Source of the DNA: Cellulomonas sp. S1-8
Lineage (GTDB): Bacteria > Actinomycetota > Actinomycetes > Actinomycetales > Cellulomonadaceae
DNA length: 64,000 nt
Direction: 5' to 3'
Assembly (NCBI RefSeq): GCF_026184235.1
Contig: NZ_CP110806.1
Location: 3,162,001-3,226,000, forward strand
Below are positions 19,020 to 39,130 of this stretch, in pieces; position 1 is the stretch's first letter, and each line of letters begins with the position of its first letter. The notes beneath the pieces are model-generated. The model was not told the origin of the DNA. It made no database searches and was given only the letters and a program-made list of their open reading frames with translations. A program made the translations under genes and the position numbers.

Positions 19020-19301
19020 TCAGCGGCGACGGCCCTTCCGGTCGTCCTTCTCGTGGCCGCGGAACGTCCGCGTCGGGGCGAACTCGCCGAGCTTGTGCCC
19101 GACCATCGACTCCGTCACGAACACCGGGGTGTGCTTGCGTCCGTCGTGCACCGCGAACGTGTGGCCGAGGAAGTCCGGCGTGATCATCGAACGGCGCGAC
19201 CACGTCTTGATGACGTTCTTCGTGCCGGCCTCGTTCTGGACGTCGACCTTCTTCTGCAGGTGGCCGTCGACGAACGGGCCCTTCTTCAGGCTGCGTGGCA
19301 T
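19020..19301 (-). CDS. rpsS: 30S ribosomal protein S19
   Basis: Head protein that pairs with S13; 93 aa. [40 protein letters not shown] and [19 protein letters not shown] match the family throughout. Twelve nt separate it from rplB. Confidence 0.98.
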   Translation of the reverse strand: MPRSLKKGPFVDGHLQKKVDVQNEAGTKNVIKTWSRRSMITPDFLGHTFAVHDGRKHTPVFVTESMVGHKLGEFAPTRTFRGHEKDDRKGRRR

Positions 19302-19313
19302 CTCAGGCTCCTA

Positions 19314-20153
<840 letters not shown>

Positions 20154-20178
20154 GAAAGTAAGTCCTCTTCGCTCTCGG

Positions 20179-20481
20179 TCAGCCGACCGGTCCGCCGAAG
20201 ATGTCGATCGAGCCCTCGCGGAGGGTGACGATCGCACGCTTCGTGTTCTTGCGGCGGCCGATGCCGAAGCGGGTCCGGCGGGCCTTGCCCTGACGGTTCG
20301 CGGTGTTGACCGACTCGACCTTGACGCCGAAGACGTGCTCGACGGCGATCTTGATCTCGGTCTTGTTGGCGCGCGGGTCGACGAGGAAGGTGTACTTCCC
20401 CTCGTCGAGCAGGCCGTAGCTCTTCTCCGAGACGACCGGCGCGATCAGGATGTCGCGCGGGTCCTTGCCGAGGGCGGTCAC
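20179..20481 (-). CDS. rplW: 50S ribosomal protein L23
   Basis: Exit-site docking platform for trigger factor and SRP, 100 aa from a GTG that overlaps the rplD stop (GTGA). [40 protein letters not shown] and [13 protein letters not shown] are diagnostic. Confidence 0.96.
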   Translation of the reverse strand: MTALGKDPRDILIAPVVSEKSYGLLDEGKYTFLVDPRANKTEIKIAVEHVFGVKVESVNTANRQGKARRTRFGIGRRKNTKRAIVTLREGSIDIFGGPVG

Positions 20482-21179
20482 TTCGTCTCCTCGTGAGCCA
20501 CATCGTCGGTCGTGGTCTCGGATGCCGCAGCATTCCGTGCGCCCTTGACGGGGCCGGCCAGGAACGCGTCGAGCGCGCCCTGGGTGAAGACCACGTCGTC
20601 CGAGATGAGGACGTCGTAGGTGTTGAGCTGGTCGGCGACGAGCAGGTGGACCCGCTCGACGTTGCGCAGCGACTTCCACGTGATCTCGTCCTGACGCTCC
20701 ACGACCACGAGGACGTTCTTGCGCCCGGAGAGGTTGTCGAGCACCGCGATCGCGGACTTCGTCGACGGGACCTCGCCCGGGGCGAAGCCCGTGACGACGT
20801 GGACGCGGCCCGCACGCGCGCGGTCCGAGAGAGCACCGCGGAGCGCCGCGGCCTTCATCTTCTTCGGGGTGCGCTGCGAGTAGTCACGCGGGGTCGGGCC
20901 GTGGACGACGCCACCGCCGGCGAACTGCGGTGCACGGGTCGAGCCCTGACGGGCGCGGCCGGTGCCCTTCTGCTTGTACGGCTTCCTGCCACCACCGCGG
21001 ACCTCGCCGCGGCTCTTGGTGTCGTGGGTGCCCTGCCGCGCGGCGGCGAGCTGGGCGACGACGACCTGGTGGATCAGGGGGATGTTGGTCGTGGCGTCGA
21101 AGACGTCACCGGGCAGGTCGGCCGTGCCGGCCTTCTTGCCCTTGTCGTCGAGGACGTCGACGGTCAGCGTGTCGCTCAT
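20478..21179 (-). CDS. rplD: 50S ribosomal protein L4
   Basis: Tunnel-constriction protein, 233 aa from ATG 21179 ([20 protein letters not shown]). A GTG three codons upstream overlapping the rplC stop is an alternative. The tunnel loop [20 protein letters not shown] and the [20 protein letters not shown] region are intact. The C-terminus has about 20 extra acidic/Thr residues ([15 protein letters not shown]). Confidence 0.96.
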   Translation of the reverse strand: MSDTLTVDVLDDKGKKAGTADLPGDVFDATTNIPLIHQVVVAQLAAARQGTHDTKSRGEVRGGGRKPYKQKGTGRARQGSTRAPQFAGGGVVHGPTPRDYSQRTPKKMKAAALRGALSDRARAGRVHVVTGFAPGEVPSTKSAIAVLDNLSGRKNVLVVVERQDEITWKSLRNVERVHLLVADQLNTYDVLISDDVVFTQGALDAFLAGPVKGARNAAASETTTDDVAHEETK

Positions 21180-21184
21180 CGAGG

Positions 21185-21844
21185 TCACGCACCCTTCACA
21201 GCGGATCGCACGACCACGACGCCACCCTTGGGGCCGGGAACTGCGCCCTTGACGAGCAGCAGACCCCTCTCGACGTCGATCGCGTGCACGGTCAGGTTCT
21301 GGGTCGTCTGGCGGTCGACGCCCATCCGACCGGCCATCTTGATGCCCTTGAACACGCGCGACGGCGTCGATGCGCCACCGATCGAGCCGGGCTTGCGGTG
21401 GTTGCGGTGCGCACCGTGGGAGGCGCCGACGCCGTGGAAGCCGTGACGCTTCATCACACCGGCGGTGCCCTTGCCCTTGGTGGTACCGGTCACGTCGACC
21501 ACCTGGCCGGGCGCGAACGCGCCGGCGGTGATCTCCTGGCCGAGGGTGTACTCGGCCGCGTCGGACGTACGGATCTCTGCCACATGCCGGCGGGGGGTGA
21601 CCCCGGCCTTCTCGAAGTGGCCCTTGAGCGGCTTGGTGACCTTGCGCGGGTCGATCTGGCCGTAGGCCAGCTGGACCGAGGCGTAGCCGTCGCTCTCAGC
21701 GGAGCGGACCTGCGTCACGACGTTCGTGCCCACGCCGACGACCGTGACGGGAACGAGGCGACCTGCCTCGTCCCACACCTGGGTCATGCCGAGCTTGATG
21801 CCGAGGAGCGCCGTGACGGGGCGCGCGTTCTGCTGGGTAACCAT
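21185..21844 (-). CDS. rplC: 50S ribosomal protein L3
   Basis: Assembly initiator near the peptidyl transferase centre, 219 aa. [20 protein letters not shown] opens the core; [20 protein letters not shown] and [20 protein letters not shown] follow. It lies 22 nt after rpsJ in the S10 operon. Confidence 0.98.
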   Translation of the reverse strand: MVTQQNARPVTALLGIKLGMTQVWDEAGRLVPVTVVGVGTNVVTQVRSAESDGYASVQLAYGQIDPRKVTKPLKGHFEKAGVTPRRHVAEIRTSDAAEYTLGQEITAGAFAPGQVVDVTGTTKGKGTAGVMKRHGFHGVGASHGAHRNHRKPGSIGGASTPSRVFKGIKMAGRMGVDRQTTQNLTVHAIDVERGLLLVKGAVPGPKGGVVVVRSAVKGA

Positions 21845-21866
21845 GTAGATCAGTCCCTTCCCAGCG

Positions 21867-22175
21867 TCAGAGCTTGATCTCGATGTTCACGTCGGCGGGG
21901 AGGTCGAGACGCATGAGCGAGTCGACGGCCTTCGGCGTGGGATCGATGATGTCGATGAGCCGCTTGTGCGTGCGCATCTCGAAGTGCTCGCGGCTGTCCT
22001 TGTACTTGTGGGGCGACCGGATGACGCAGAAGACGTTCTTCTCCGTCGGCAGCGGCACCGGACCCACGACCGACGCACCAGCGCGAGTCACCGTGTCGAC
22101 GATCTTGCGCGCCGAGCTGTCGATGACCTCGTGGTCGTAGGACTTGAGCCTGATGCGGATCTTCTGTCCCGCCAT
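21867..22175 (-). CDS. rpsJ: 30S ribosomal protein S10 (NusE)
   Basis: First gene of the S10 operon; a 30S head protein and also the NusE subunit of antitermination complexes. 102 aa from [19 protein letters not shown] to [11 protein letters not shown], the family length. The upstream in-frame extension to 22307 falls in the leader and is rejected. Confidence 0.98.
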   Translation of the reverse strand: MAGQKIRIRLKSYDHEVIDSSARKIVDTVTRAGASVVGPVPLPTEKNVFCVIRSPHKYKDSREHFEMRTHKRLIDIIDPTPKAVDSLMRLDLPADVNIEIKL

Positions 22176-22214
22176 GGCGTCGTCTACTTCTCTCTCTAGA
22201 AAAACCGGCCGTGT

Positions 22215-22239
22215 CCGACCCCCGCGCTCGGGCGTGTCG
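22215..22239 (-). promoter_or_regulatory. Leader element shared with rpsL
   Basis: Minus-strand CGACACGCCCGAGCGCGGGG followed by GTCGG, 40 nt before the rpsJ start; 24 of 25 bases are identical to 27176-27200 upstream of rpsL. It can fold with CGAC/GTCG ends and a GC-rich core. Candidate RNA regulatory element of the S10 and str operons. Confidence 0.6.
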
Positions 22240-22551
22240 CTCTTCGCGACCGTCTTTGCGCTGCGTACCGTTCCCGGGACAGGGGCCGTGGTGTCGTCGA
22301 ACGCCACCCTCCGGGTGACCAGGGGGTCCGGGCGTTCGCCACGTCTGTTCGCCCAGCATTGGGCGCGCGTGAACGCACACCCCAGCGGGCAACCCCAGAA
22401 GTCTGCCAGACGAACCCGAAAAGACCAAGTCGCACGTGGTCCTACCCCGCAATAGCGAGGTCACCGATCGGGCTCCACCCCGCCGGCACCTGGGTGCAGA
22501 CCCGCGGGCACCGACCGCGTGGTGCTGCTGCCGGGGCTCGGCACGCCGGTG

Positions 22552-22578
22552 CTCGTGAGCCTCGTGAGCCTCGTGAGC
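22552..22578. repeat. Three tandem 9-bp repeats
   Basis: CTCGTGAGC occurs three times head to tail at 22552-22560, 22561-22569 and 22570-22578, between the tuf terminator and the S10 leader. Too short for CRISPR; probably a slippage product. Confidence 0.85.
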
Positions 22579-22640
22579 CTCCACCGCGGCCGACGACCAC
22601 TGCGGCGCGGCTGCCAGGCCGCTGTCTCACCCGCGACGAC

Positions 22641-22674
22641 GCAGGGCCCGGGAGCCGAAGCTCCCGGGCCCTGC
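22641..22674 (-). terminator. Terminator of the str operon after tuf
   Basis: Perfect 14-bp stem (22641-22654 with 22661-22674) and a 6-nt loop, starting 29 nt beyond the tuf stop. Confidence 0.85.
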
Positions 22675-22702
22675 GTGGTGGATCAGCCCCGGGGGGCGGT
22701 GA

Positions 22703-23896
<1,194 letters not shown>

Positions 23897-24017
23897 TAGT
23901 AGTCCTCCTCAGGACTTGGTAGAGATTGCCCGACGGCAGCCACCTGACGGTACCTGCTCGGCGTGCGGTCCTACGGGTCGGATGTGTTGCTGGAACTGCA
24001 GGGTTCGACCTGTGGGA

Positions 24018-26120
<2,103 letters not shown>

Positions 26121-26165
26121 GTGGTAGCCCCTTGTCGGTTGGCTTTGAGGTGGTGCCGTTCGCGT

Positions 26166-26203
26166 CGCCGCGGGCCGCGCCTGTCTCCAGGCGGCCCGCG
26201 GCG
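26166..26203 (-). other. Hairpin between rpsG and fusA
   Basis: Stem of 11+5 bp with a 2-nt bulge and a TCTC-type loop (26166-26183 with 26188-26203) inside the 93-nt rpsG-fusA gap. May modulate fusA expression or mRNA stability. Confidence 0.55.
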
Positions 26204-26213
26204 AGCGCAGGGG

Positions 26214-26684
26214 TCACCAGCGGTAGTGCGCGAACGCCCGGTTGGACTCGGCCATCTTGTGCATGTCCTCGCGGCGCTTGACCGCGGCACCGAGGCCGTT
26301 CGAGGCGTCGAGGATCTCGTTCATGAGGCGCTCGGTCATGGTCTTCTCACGACGTGCGCGGGAGAAGTCCGTCAGCCAGCGGAGCGCGAGCGTCGTGGAC
26401 CGCACGGGGCGGACCTCGATCGGGACCTGGTAGGTGGCACCACCGACGCGGCGGGACTTGACCTCGATGGACGGACGCACGTTGTCCAGCGCGCGCTTGA
26501 GCACGACGACCGGGTCGGACTGCGTCTTGTCACGGACGCCCTCGAGCGCGCCGTAGACGATGGACTCGGCGACGGTCTTCTTGCCGTCGAGGAGCACCTT
26601 GTTGATGAGCTGCGTGACGACCGGCGATCCGTAGACCGGGTCGATGATCAGCGGCCGCTTCGGAGCGGGACCCTTGCGAGGCAT
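26214..26684 (-). CDS. rpsG: 30S ribosomal protein S7
   Basis: Nucleator of 30S head assembly, contacting E-site tRNA and mRNA; 156 aa. It starts [20 protein letters not shown] and contains [39 protein letters not shown] and the ending [12 protein letters not shown]. Five nt after rpsL. Confidence 0.98.
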   Translation of the reverse strand: MPRKGPAPKRPLIIDPVYGSPVVTQLINKVLLDGKKTVAESIVYGALEGVRDKTQSDPVVVLKRALDNVRPSIEVKSRRVGGATYQVPIEVRPVRSTTLALRWLTDFSRARREKTMTERLMNEILDASNGLGAAVKRREDMHKMAESNRAFAHYRW

Positions 26685-26689
26685 CTGTC

Positions 26690-27058
26690 TCAGCCCTTCT
26701 TCGCGCCGTAGCGGCTGCGTGCCTGCTTGCGGTTCTTGACGCCCTGCGTGTCGAGCGCACCGCGCACGATCTTGTAGCGGACACCGGGGAGGTCCTTCAC
26801 ACGGCCGCCGCGCACGAGCACGATGGAGTGCTCCTGCAGGTTGTGACCGACACCCGGGATGTAGGCGGTGACCTCGATGCCCGACGAGAGGCGCACGCGC
26901 GCGACCTTGCGGAGCGCGGAGTTCGGCTTCTTCGGGGTGGTCGTGTAGACGCGGGTGCACACACCGCGCCGCTGGGGGGAGCCCTTCAGGGCAGGCGTCT
27001 TCGACTTGTTCGTCTTCGCCTGCCGGCCCTTGCGGACCAGCTGCTGAATCGTAGGCAC
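26690..27058 (-). CDS. rpsL: 30S ribosomal protein S12
   Basis: Decoding-centre protein, 122 aa from a [22 protein letters not shown] holds Lys43, and [20 protein letters not shown] holds the second loop, both in streptomycin-sensitive form. First gene of the str operon. Confidence 0.98.
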   Translation of the reverse strand: MPTIQQLVRKGRQAKTNKSKTPALKGSPQRRGVCTRVYTTTPKKPNSALRKVARVRLSSGIEVTAYIPGVGHNLQEHSIVLVRGGRVKDLPGVRYKIVRGALDTQGVKNRKQARSRYGAKKG

Positions 27059-27175
27059 TGCATCTCCGTCTGTCGGTGATCTCTGGTCTGACCGGCACCC
27101 GTCACCCTGGACGGCCGGCGAGCTTCCGGATCGTCGCCCGTCGCGCGACTACCCCGGGGGGTCTTGCGTCCCGCA

Positions 27176-27200
27176 CCGACCCCCGCGCCCGGGCGTGTCG
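27176..27200 (-). promoter_or_regulatory. Leader element shared with rpsJ
   Basis: Minus-strand CGACACGCCCGGGCGCGGGG followed by GTCGG, 24/25 identical to 22215-22239. It lies about 130 nt downstream of the predicted rpsL transcription start, so it is within the transcribed leader. Candidate cis-acting RNA for ribosomal-protein regulation. Confidence 0.6.
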
Positions 27201-27336
27201 TCCTGGTCCTCCGCACCGCGATCGTCCCGAAGGAGTGATCCGGCGGAGGTGGAAGCCACCCGGTGCGACTCGTGCCGCCCGTGAGGGTTCGGCCGAGTGC
27301 ACGCGCAAGGGCCCGACGGCGCGGGCACGGTGTCCT

Positions 27337-27365
27337 ACGTTACCTGGCACTGAACAGAGCGTCAA
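27337..27365 (-). promoter_or_regulatory. rpsL-rpsG-fusA-tuf promoter
   Basis: Minus strand: TTGACG (27360-27365), 17-nt spacer, TAACGT (27337-27342). Both hexamers match the housekeeping sigma consensus well. Transcription would start near 27330, giving a leader of about 270 nt. Confidence 0.7.
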
Positions 27366-27375
27366 AGGAGGAGGT

Positions 27376-27406
27376 CGGCGCCCCGCACGTGCCCGTGGTG
27401 GCGCCG
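27376..27406 (-). terminator. Hairpin after the second lipoprotein gene
   Basis: Inverted repeat CGGCGCC (27376-27382) with GGCGCCG (27400-27406) immediately after the lipoprotein stop and just upstream of the rpsL -35. Likely terminator of the calpain-lipoprotein unit. Confidence 0.5.
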
Positions 27407-27757
27407 TCACTCGACCGGCAGCACCCAGGCGGAGCCGGTCGCCTGGTCGACGTCGTCGCCCGTGCCCTCGACCTCCACCGCCACGAGCTCGAAGGTCCTG
27501 CCCTTGACCTCGCCCGGCTGACCGACCGTCAGGTCGACGGCCTCGTCGTAGTCCTCACCGTCGGAGGCGATCAGCGAGATGCTGTCCTCCCCGAAGTTGG
27601 CAGCGGTGAGGGTCAGTCCGCCGACCTCGACGGGTTCGCCCGCCTCGAGCTGAACAGCCCCCTCGGGCACGTCCGGCCCCTGCGCACCGCAGGCCGCGAG
27701 CAACGCGACCACCCCGACGACCACAGCGGTGCGAACCGCTCGTCCACCTCGTCCCAC
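27407..27757 (-). CDS. Putative lipoprotein, paralogue of the upstream gene
   Basis: A 116-aa protein from GTG 27757 with a lipoprotein signal (GGRAVRTAVVVGVVALLAAC, lipobox LAAC). The mature part is acidic and shares with the protein at 27891-28241 the same length, PEGAVQL after the lipid Cys, KGRTFEL in the second half and the ending WVLPV(E/D), so the two are tandem duplicates. Function unknown. Its position downstream of a calpain-like protease suggests an inhibitor or immunity role (inference). Confidence 0.72.
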   Translation of the reverse strand: MGRGGRAVRTAVVVGVVALLAACGAQGPDVPEGAVQLEAGEPVEVGGLTLTAANFGEDSISLIASDGEDYDEAVDLTVGQPGEVKGRTFELVAVEVEGTGDDVDQATGSAWVLPVE

Positions 27758-27890
27758 CAGCGACCCCGTCCCGTCTCGATGCACCTGCGCGCGCCGCGCT
27801 CGTCCACCCGTGAGCGGGTGACTGCCAGATGCTAGCCGGGCCGGCCGCCTCGTCGCCGTCTCCCCCAGGGACGGGATCCACAGCGACGGG

Positions 27891-28241
27891 TCAGTCGACC
27901 GGCAGCACCCAGGCATAGCTCCCGGACCCGCCGGGCGCCGACTCCTCCATGTCCTCGTGGATCGACAAGAGCTCGAACGTGCGGCCCTTGATCGTCGCGC
28001 GCTCCCCCACCGAGAGCCCGGCGTTCTGAGCCGCACCGTCGCCGTCGTCGACGGACAGGACGATCGACTCGTCCCAGATGTTGCCCGCGACCAGGTTCAG
28101 CTCACCGACCGGCGTCGGCAGGTTCTCCCGCAGCTGGACGGCACCCTCGGGCTGCTCCTGCGGTTCGTCGCTGCACGCCCCGAGGGCGAGCACCAGCCCG
28201 ACCACGACCACCCAGGACCACGCGCGTCGACCCCGCACCAT
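27891..28241 (-). CDS. Putative lipoprotein directly following the calpain-like gene
   Basis: A 116-aa protein starting MVRGRRAWSWVVVVGLVLAL with lipobox LGAC. The mature part (PEGAVQLRENLPTPVGELNL, ATIKGRTFELLSI, AWVLPVD) is predicted to be an all-beta small domain. The ATG directly abuts the TAG of the protease gene (TAGATG), so the two are translationally coupled. No family is recognised. An exported, membrane-anchored partner tightly coupled to a secreted protease is consistent with an immunity/inhibitor protein, but this is inference. Confidence 0.75.
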   Translation of the reverse strand: MVRGRRAWSWVVVVGLVLALGACSDEPQEQPEGAVQLRENLPTPVGELNLVAGNIWDESIVLSVDDGDGAAQNAGLSVGERATIKGRTFELLSIHEDMEESAPGGSGSYAWVLPVD

Positions 28242-29687
28242 CTAGCTCACCTCGTTCACGTCGACCTGGCGGAACTGCTCCAGGTAGTCGGCGTACGGCA
28301 TCGTGATCGGCGGGTTGCGCGCGATCCCCCACGGGTTCACGAGGGTCACGGTGCCGCCGTCCACGTCCACGGACTGCAGGTAGTACGCGTGGTTGGCGTA
28401 CAGGACGTCCGCCCCCGCATCGCCCTGATAGTAGGCACTCTTCTTCGCGTCCTCCTTGGTCAGCGAGGCCACGCCGACGGCGCCGCCGTCGGACAGCGTC
28501 GAGGCGAGCTCCTGGATCGACACGTCGTCGGTGTCGTGGCTCGTCGACTCCCGGCCGGTCAGAGCGGCCATGCCGTCCGCCGGCCATCCGCCCTCGATCT
28601 TCTCGTAGTCGCCGTAGTGCAGCGCCAGCGCCTTCTCCATCACCATGGGCCACAGCTCGTAGCCGAGGGTCGTGTCATCAGCCAGCAGGTACTGCGGCGA
28701 CCGGGCCAGTGCCGGCGCACCGTCGACCAGCACCATCTCGGGTGTGACCGTGATGTCGACCGGTCGGCCGTCGTCGTAGAGCCGGACCGTGTACGTGCCG
28801 TTGGCGTTCACGGTGATGGCGTCCTCGATGATCCCGGGGTCCGCCTGCGCGATCGCGCCCAGCGACGCCATCCACCAGCAGTCGCCGATGGAGCCCTGCT
28901 GGATGTCCTCGGGGCTCGGCCCCTCCACGAAGAGGTCGTGCGGCACCTCGCCGTACTCGCCGACGTTCCGCGGGCTGTCGGGCTTGTCCCGGGCCTCGTC
29001 ACCGCCGACCTCGTCGAACGACGGCTGGAGCTCGTCCGTGAACTGCGAGAGGCGGTCCAGGGTCTCTTTCGACGCGCGCGTCGCCAGCAGCTCCCAGAGC
29101 TCGCGGCGCTCCTCGCGCGACCACCCGCCCTGCAACCAGCCGTCGTCCATCTGGCCGACCCAGTGCTCGAGCTCCTCGTCGTCCATCGACGCGATGAGAG
29201 CGTCCAGCTCGGGACCGTTGAGCCCCTCCACGGCCTCACGGGCGTCCTCCAGGTCGCCCGTGCGGACCCCGAAGAACCCGCCCTCGAGCGCGTCCCGCAG
29301 GTCCTCCAGGGCGCCGGCCACGCGCTCCGGGTCGGCCTCGCCCCGCTCGTCGGAGGCGTTCGCGTACTCGGGGGACGTCGAGTCCTCCTGCTCGGCGCCG
29401 TCCGACGACGAGCCGTTGCCGCCCTCCCGTGGAGCCGCGGCCGTCAGTCCGTCCTCGTCCTGGCCGCCGTAGGTGGTCGGCGCGTCGTCGCCACCGCAGT
29501 CGCCGGCCTGGGAGAAGGCCGAGCGGATGTCGCAGACGGCGGCCGCGACCCACTGCGACGGCCCGGCGGCGCGCACGCCCACCACCACGGCGACGACCAG
29601 CAGCGCGGCCACCGCCACGATGCCGAGGTACTCCAGGGTCCCGGCGCCCTGGTCGCCACGCGCGGAGCAGTGCCGTCGTCGTCTCAC
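28242..29687 (-). CDS. Calpain-type cysteine protease with prepilin-like N-terminus
   Basis: A 481-aa protein from GTG 29687. Residues 11-43 (GDQGAGTLEYLG, then a 20-residue hydrophobic stretch) resemble the class III prepilin signal of Flp/TadE pilins, with Glu at the +5-like position. An acidic, low-complexity linker and a helical middle region follow. The C-terminal half is a C2-calpain catalytic domain: Cys270 in GSIGDCWWMASLGAIA, His433 in LYANHAYYLQ and Asn451 in VNPWG, the full triad. It probably acts outside the membrane. It lies between rpoC and the str operon, unrelated to both, and is coupled to the lipoprotein gene downstream. Confidence 0.82.
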   Translation of the reverse strand: MRRRRHCSARGDQGAGTLEYLGIVAVAALLVVAVVVGVRAAGPSQWVAAAVCDIRSAFSQAGDCGGDDAPTTYGGQDEDGLTAAAPREGGNGSSSDGAEQEDSTSPEYANASDERGEADPERVAGALEDLRDALEGGFFGVRTGDLEDAREAVEGLNGPELDALIASMDDEELEHWVGQMDDGWLQGGWSREERRELWELLATRASKETLDRLSQFTDELQPSFDEVGGDEARDKPDSPRNVGEYGEVPHDLFVEGPSPEDIQQGSIGDCWWMASLGAIAQADPGIIEDAITVNANGTYTVRLYDDGRPVDITVTPEMVLVDGAPALARSPQYLLADDTTLGYELWPMVMEKALALHYGDYEKIEGGWPADGMAALTGRESTSHDTDDVSIQELASTLSDGGAVGVASLTKEDAKKSAYYQGDAGADVLYANHAYYLQSVDVDGGTVTLVNPWGIARNPPITMPYADYLEQFRQVDVNEVS

Positions 29688-29763
29688 GCGGTGATCGTCT
29701 CGACGCCCGTCGGTGCACGACAGGGCCCGGGGGCCCTGGGCGCGCGCCGACCGCCCCGGACGC

Positions 29764-29800
29764 CCGAGGGGCCCGTCGGACGAACCGACGGGCCCCTCGG
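29764..29800 (-). terminator. Terminator of rpoBC
   Basis: Perfect 16-bp stem (29764-29779 with 29785-29800) and a 5-nt loop, 25 nt beyond the rpoC stop. Confidence 0.85.
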
Positions 29801-29824
29801 GGTCATGCTGGGAGGTGGTCGACC

Positions 29825-33694
<3,870 letters not shown>

Positions 33695-33810
33695 GGGGGT
33701 CCTACTTCCTTCGCTTGCCGGTTTCGAGAACCGGCGGAACGGAAATCGTGCTGAGGGGTGCGGGCACCCGGTCCGGCTTCGCGCGAGCGTGGCCGGCCCG
33801 GGGCTCGACG

Positions 33811-37317
<3,507 letters not shown>

Positions 37318-37591
37318 GAGGGGTCCTTCCCTGCGGATCGTGGCACGCTGCGCCGCCTGGCAAGGCGCAACCCCCCGGCCACGACACGAGGTCCGACGCG
37401 CGTACGTCGGAACCGGGGTCGGGATATCTGAGGTCGCGGGCACAGGCCAGCGCAAAGCGCTAGCGTACGCGCCTTCGTGGGCAACTTCAAGTCAGCCCAG
37501 AGGGAGCCCACCACGGGCCACACCGCCCGTACCGGCGACCTCGTCGTCGCCGCGTGCCATGGTGACACACCCTCCCCGGCGGGGAAACGGT
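37318..37591 (-). other. rpoB leader and upstream region
   Basis: No gene in 274 nt. It contains the rpoB promoter near 37475 and a leader of about 140 nt; the palindrome AGCGCAAAGCGCT (37450-37462) lies at the predicted transcription start. Confidence 0.55.
37462..37490 (-). promoter_or_regulatory. rpoBC promoter
   Basis: Minus strand: TTGAAG (37485-37490), 17-nt spacer, TACGCT (37462-37467). Good housekeeping-type match; start near 37455. Confidence 0.6.
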
Positions 37592-37626
37592 GCGGGGTCA
37601 CACGTCCTGCCGACGTGTGACCCCGC
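37592..37626 (-). terminator. Terminator of the DUF5317-like/microprotein unit
   Basis: Perfect 14-bp stem (37592-37605 with 37613-37626), 7-nt loop, 34 nt past the microprotein stop. Confidence 0.8.
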
Positions 37627-37659
37627 GACCTCGGCGCGACCCCTCAGGGGCCGCCCGGA

Positions 37660-37764
37660 TCAGTGCCCCTGCGTGTAGGGGGCGGCGAACGCGTAGACGG
37701 CCAGGACGACTGTCACGACGCTCGCGGTGGTGACGTACATGCGCTCGCGGGTGGGCTTGCTCAT
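37660..37764 (-). CDS. 34-residue single-pass membrane microprotein
   Basis: Short open frame: MSKPTRERMYVTTASVVTVV, then LAVYAFAAPYTQGH and a TGA. One hydrophobic helix (about residues 10-28) with a basic N-terminus. Its ATG overlaps the stop of the DUF5317-like gene (ATGA), and a strong terminator follows, which supports real translation. No counterpart follows the second DUF5317-like gene. Function unknown; possibly a small partner of the membrane protein. Confidence 0.65.
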   Translation of the reverse strand: MSKPTRERMYVTTASVVTVVLAVYAFAAPYTQGH

Positions 37765-38408
37765 CGGGTGCTCCTCTCGGTCGCGGGCACGACGCCCGCC
37801 TGGGTGGGGTGGTGCTTCTCACCGGGGTCACCGGTGGGTTCTGCGGCCCGGCGGACGCCGAGCACGAGGACGGCCGCGAGGCCGCCCCACAGGAGCAGGT
37901 CGCCGATGCTGAGGACGACGCCGAGGCCGGGCAGGCCGATGACGTCCGACAGCGCGACCAGGTCGGTGTCGGGACCGACGGGGACGTGGCCCGGTGTCGG
38001 CGCCGCGACGTGCTCGGGCGCGATCCCGGCCGTCCGCGCTGCGTCCACGGAGAAGGGCATGCCGCCGTTGAGGGCCGTGGCGAGCGCGTTGGCGGCCGCA
38101 CCCGCCAGCACGGCCGCGAGCGCGAGCCGCGCCGCCCGCCCCGCGCGGCCGGCGTTCGCGAGCACGAACCCCGTCGCGCACACGGCGAGCGCGAGGGGTG
38201 GCAGCACTCCGCCCGCGGTGTGCAGGAGCCCACCGGCCCACGCCGGGTCGGCGGTACGGACGACCTGGACGAGCGCGCCCACGAGCACCCACGGCAGTCC
38301 CCGCACCCGGACGTGCGCGAGCGCTGCGACACCCTCGCCCCGCACGAGGACCACCACGAGCGCGAGCACGGGGACGACGAGCAGCACGAGGAGCTGGCCC
38401 GCACTCAT
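37761..38408 (-). CDS. DUF5317-like multi-pass membrane protein
   Basis: A 215-aa protein from MSAGQLLVLLVVPVLALVVV with about six hydrophobic segments and the central motif ALNGGMPFSVDAARTAGI, followed by VALSDVIGLPGLGVVLSIGD, as in the DUF5317 family. Role unknown. It is paralogous to the broken gene at 39920-40656, and the pair flanks rplJ-rplL. It is cotranscribed with the 34-residue microprotein. Confidence 0.8.
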   Translation of the reverse strand: MSAGQLLVLLVVPVLALVVVLVRGEGVAALAHVRVRGLPWVLVGALVQVVRTADPAWAGGLLHTAGGVLPPLALAVCATGFVLANAGRAGRAARLALAAVLAGAAANALATALNGGMPFSVDAARTAGIAPEHVAAPTPGHVPVGPDTDLVALSDVIGLPGLGVVLSIGDLLLWGGLAAVLVLGVRRAAEPTGDPGEKHHPTQAGVVPATERSTR

Positions 38409-38579
38409 GCCCGCCTCCTGGCCGCAGCTCGGGCGCACGGCCGGGGGCCCTGCGCGCGGACGCCACGTCCGCGCCGACGACAGTATCGACGATCCGGACA
38501 TCACGGACAGGGCGTCTCAGGGTGCGGCGCGGGCCGCGCGAGGCCTCCTGCGCGGCCGCTCCGTCACCGGGGACGGCAC

Positions 38580-38642
38580 GAGGCCCGGTCCCCCACAGGG
38601 GACCGGGCCTCGTCAGCACTGGCGCCGGCCTCGCGGCCGGCG
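38580..38642 (-). terminator. Double terminator after rplL
   Basis: Two hairpins follow the rplL stop: CGCCGGCC/GGCCGGCG (38623-38630 with 38635-38642) and a perfect 14-bp stem (38580-38593 with 38598-38611). Confidence 0.8.
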
Positions 38643-38646
38643 CAGA

Positions 38647-39036
38647 TCACTTGAGCGTGATCGTGGCGCCCGCGCCCTCGAGCGCAGCCTTGGCCTTCTC
38701 GGCCGTCTCCTTGTTGACACCCTCAAGGACCGGCTTCGGCGCGCCGTCGACGAGGTCCTTGGCCTCCTTCAGACCGAGGCTCGTGAGCGTGCGCACCTCC
38801 TTGATGACCTGGATCTTCTTCTCGCCGGCAGCCTCGAGGACGACGTCGAACGAGTCCTTCTCCTCCTCGACCTCGGCCTCGGCGGCGCCACCGGCGCCGG
38901 CGGGGGCCGCGGCGGCGACCGGAGCGGCGGCGGTGACCTCGAAGGTCTCCTCGAACGCCTTCACGAACTCGGACAGCTCGATGAGCGTGAGGTCCTTGAA
39001 CGCGTCGATGAGCTCGTCGGTGCTGAGCTTCGCCAT
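38647..39036 (-). CDS. rplL: 50S ribosomal protein L7/L12
   Basis: Stalk protein recruiting translational GTPases; 129 aa. N-terminal dimerisation helix ([20 protein letters not shown]), Ala/Gly hinge ([20 protein letters not shown]) and C-terminal domain with [20 protein letters not shown]. 94 nt downstream of rplJ. Confidence 0.98.
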   Translation of the reverse strand: MAKLSTDELIDAFKDLTLIELSEFVKAFEETFEVTAAAPVAAAAPAGAGGAAEAEVEEEKDSFDVVLEAAGEKKIQVIKEVRTLTSLGLKEAKDLVDGAPKPVLEGVNKETAEKAKAALEGAGATITLK

Positions 39037-39130
39037 GGTGGCGGTTCCTTCCGTTCGGACCCGCTGCCCGATTCTCGGACGGCGGGAGGTGCTGGGCGTG
39101 CTACGTGAGCGTGCGGCCGGAGCGTCGGGC

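Larger units (their letters stand above)
22176..22640 (-). promoter_or_regulatory. S10 operon leader and promoter region (465 nt)
   Basis: No gene is supported here. The region upstream of rpsJ contains the 25-nt element at 22215-22239 that recurs upstream of rpsL. A candidate promoter on the minus strand is TTGGTC with CAGACT 17 nt downstream, around 22404-22432, but the -10 is poor. A 9-bp tandem repeat lies at 22552-22578. Confidence 0.45.

Noticed and set aside
22552-22578. Short tandem repeats as a CRISPR-like array
   Set aside because: Nine-bp units without spacers and no cas genes.
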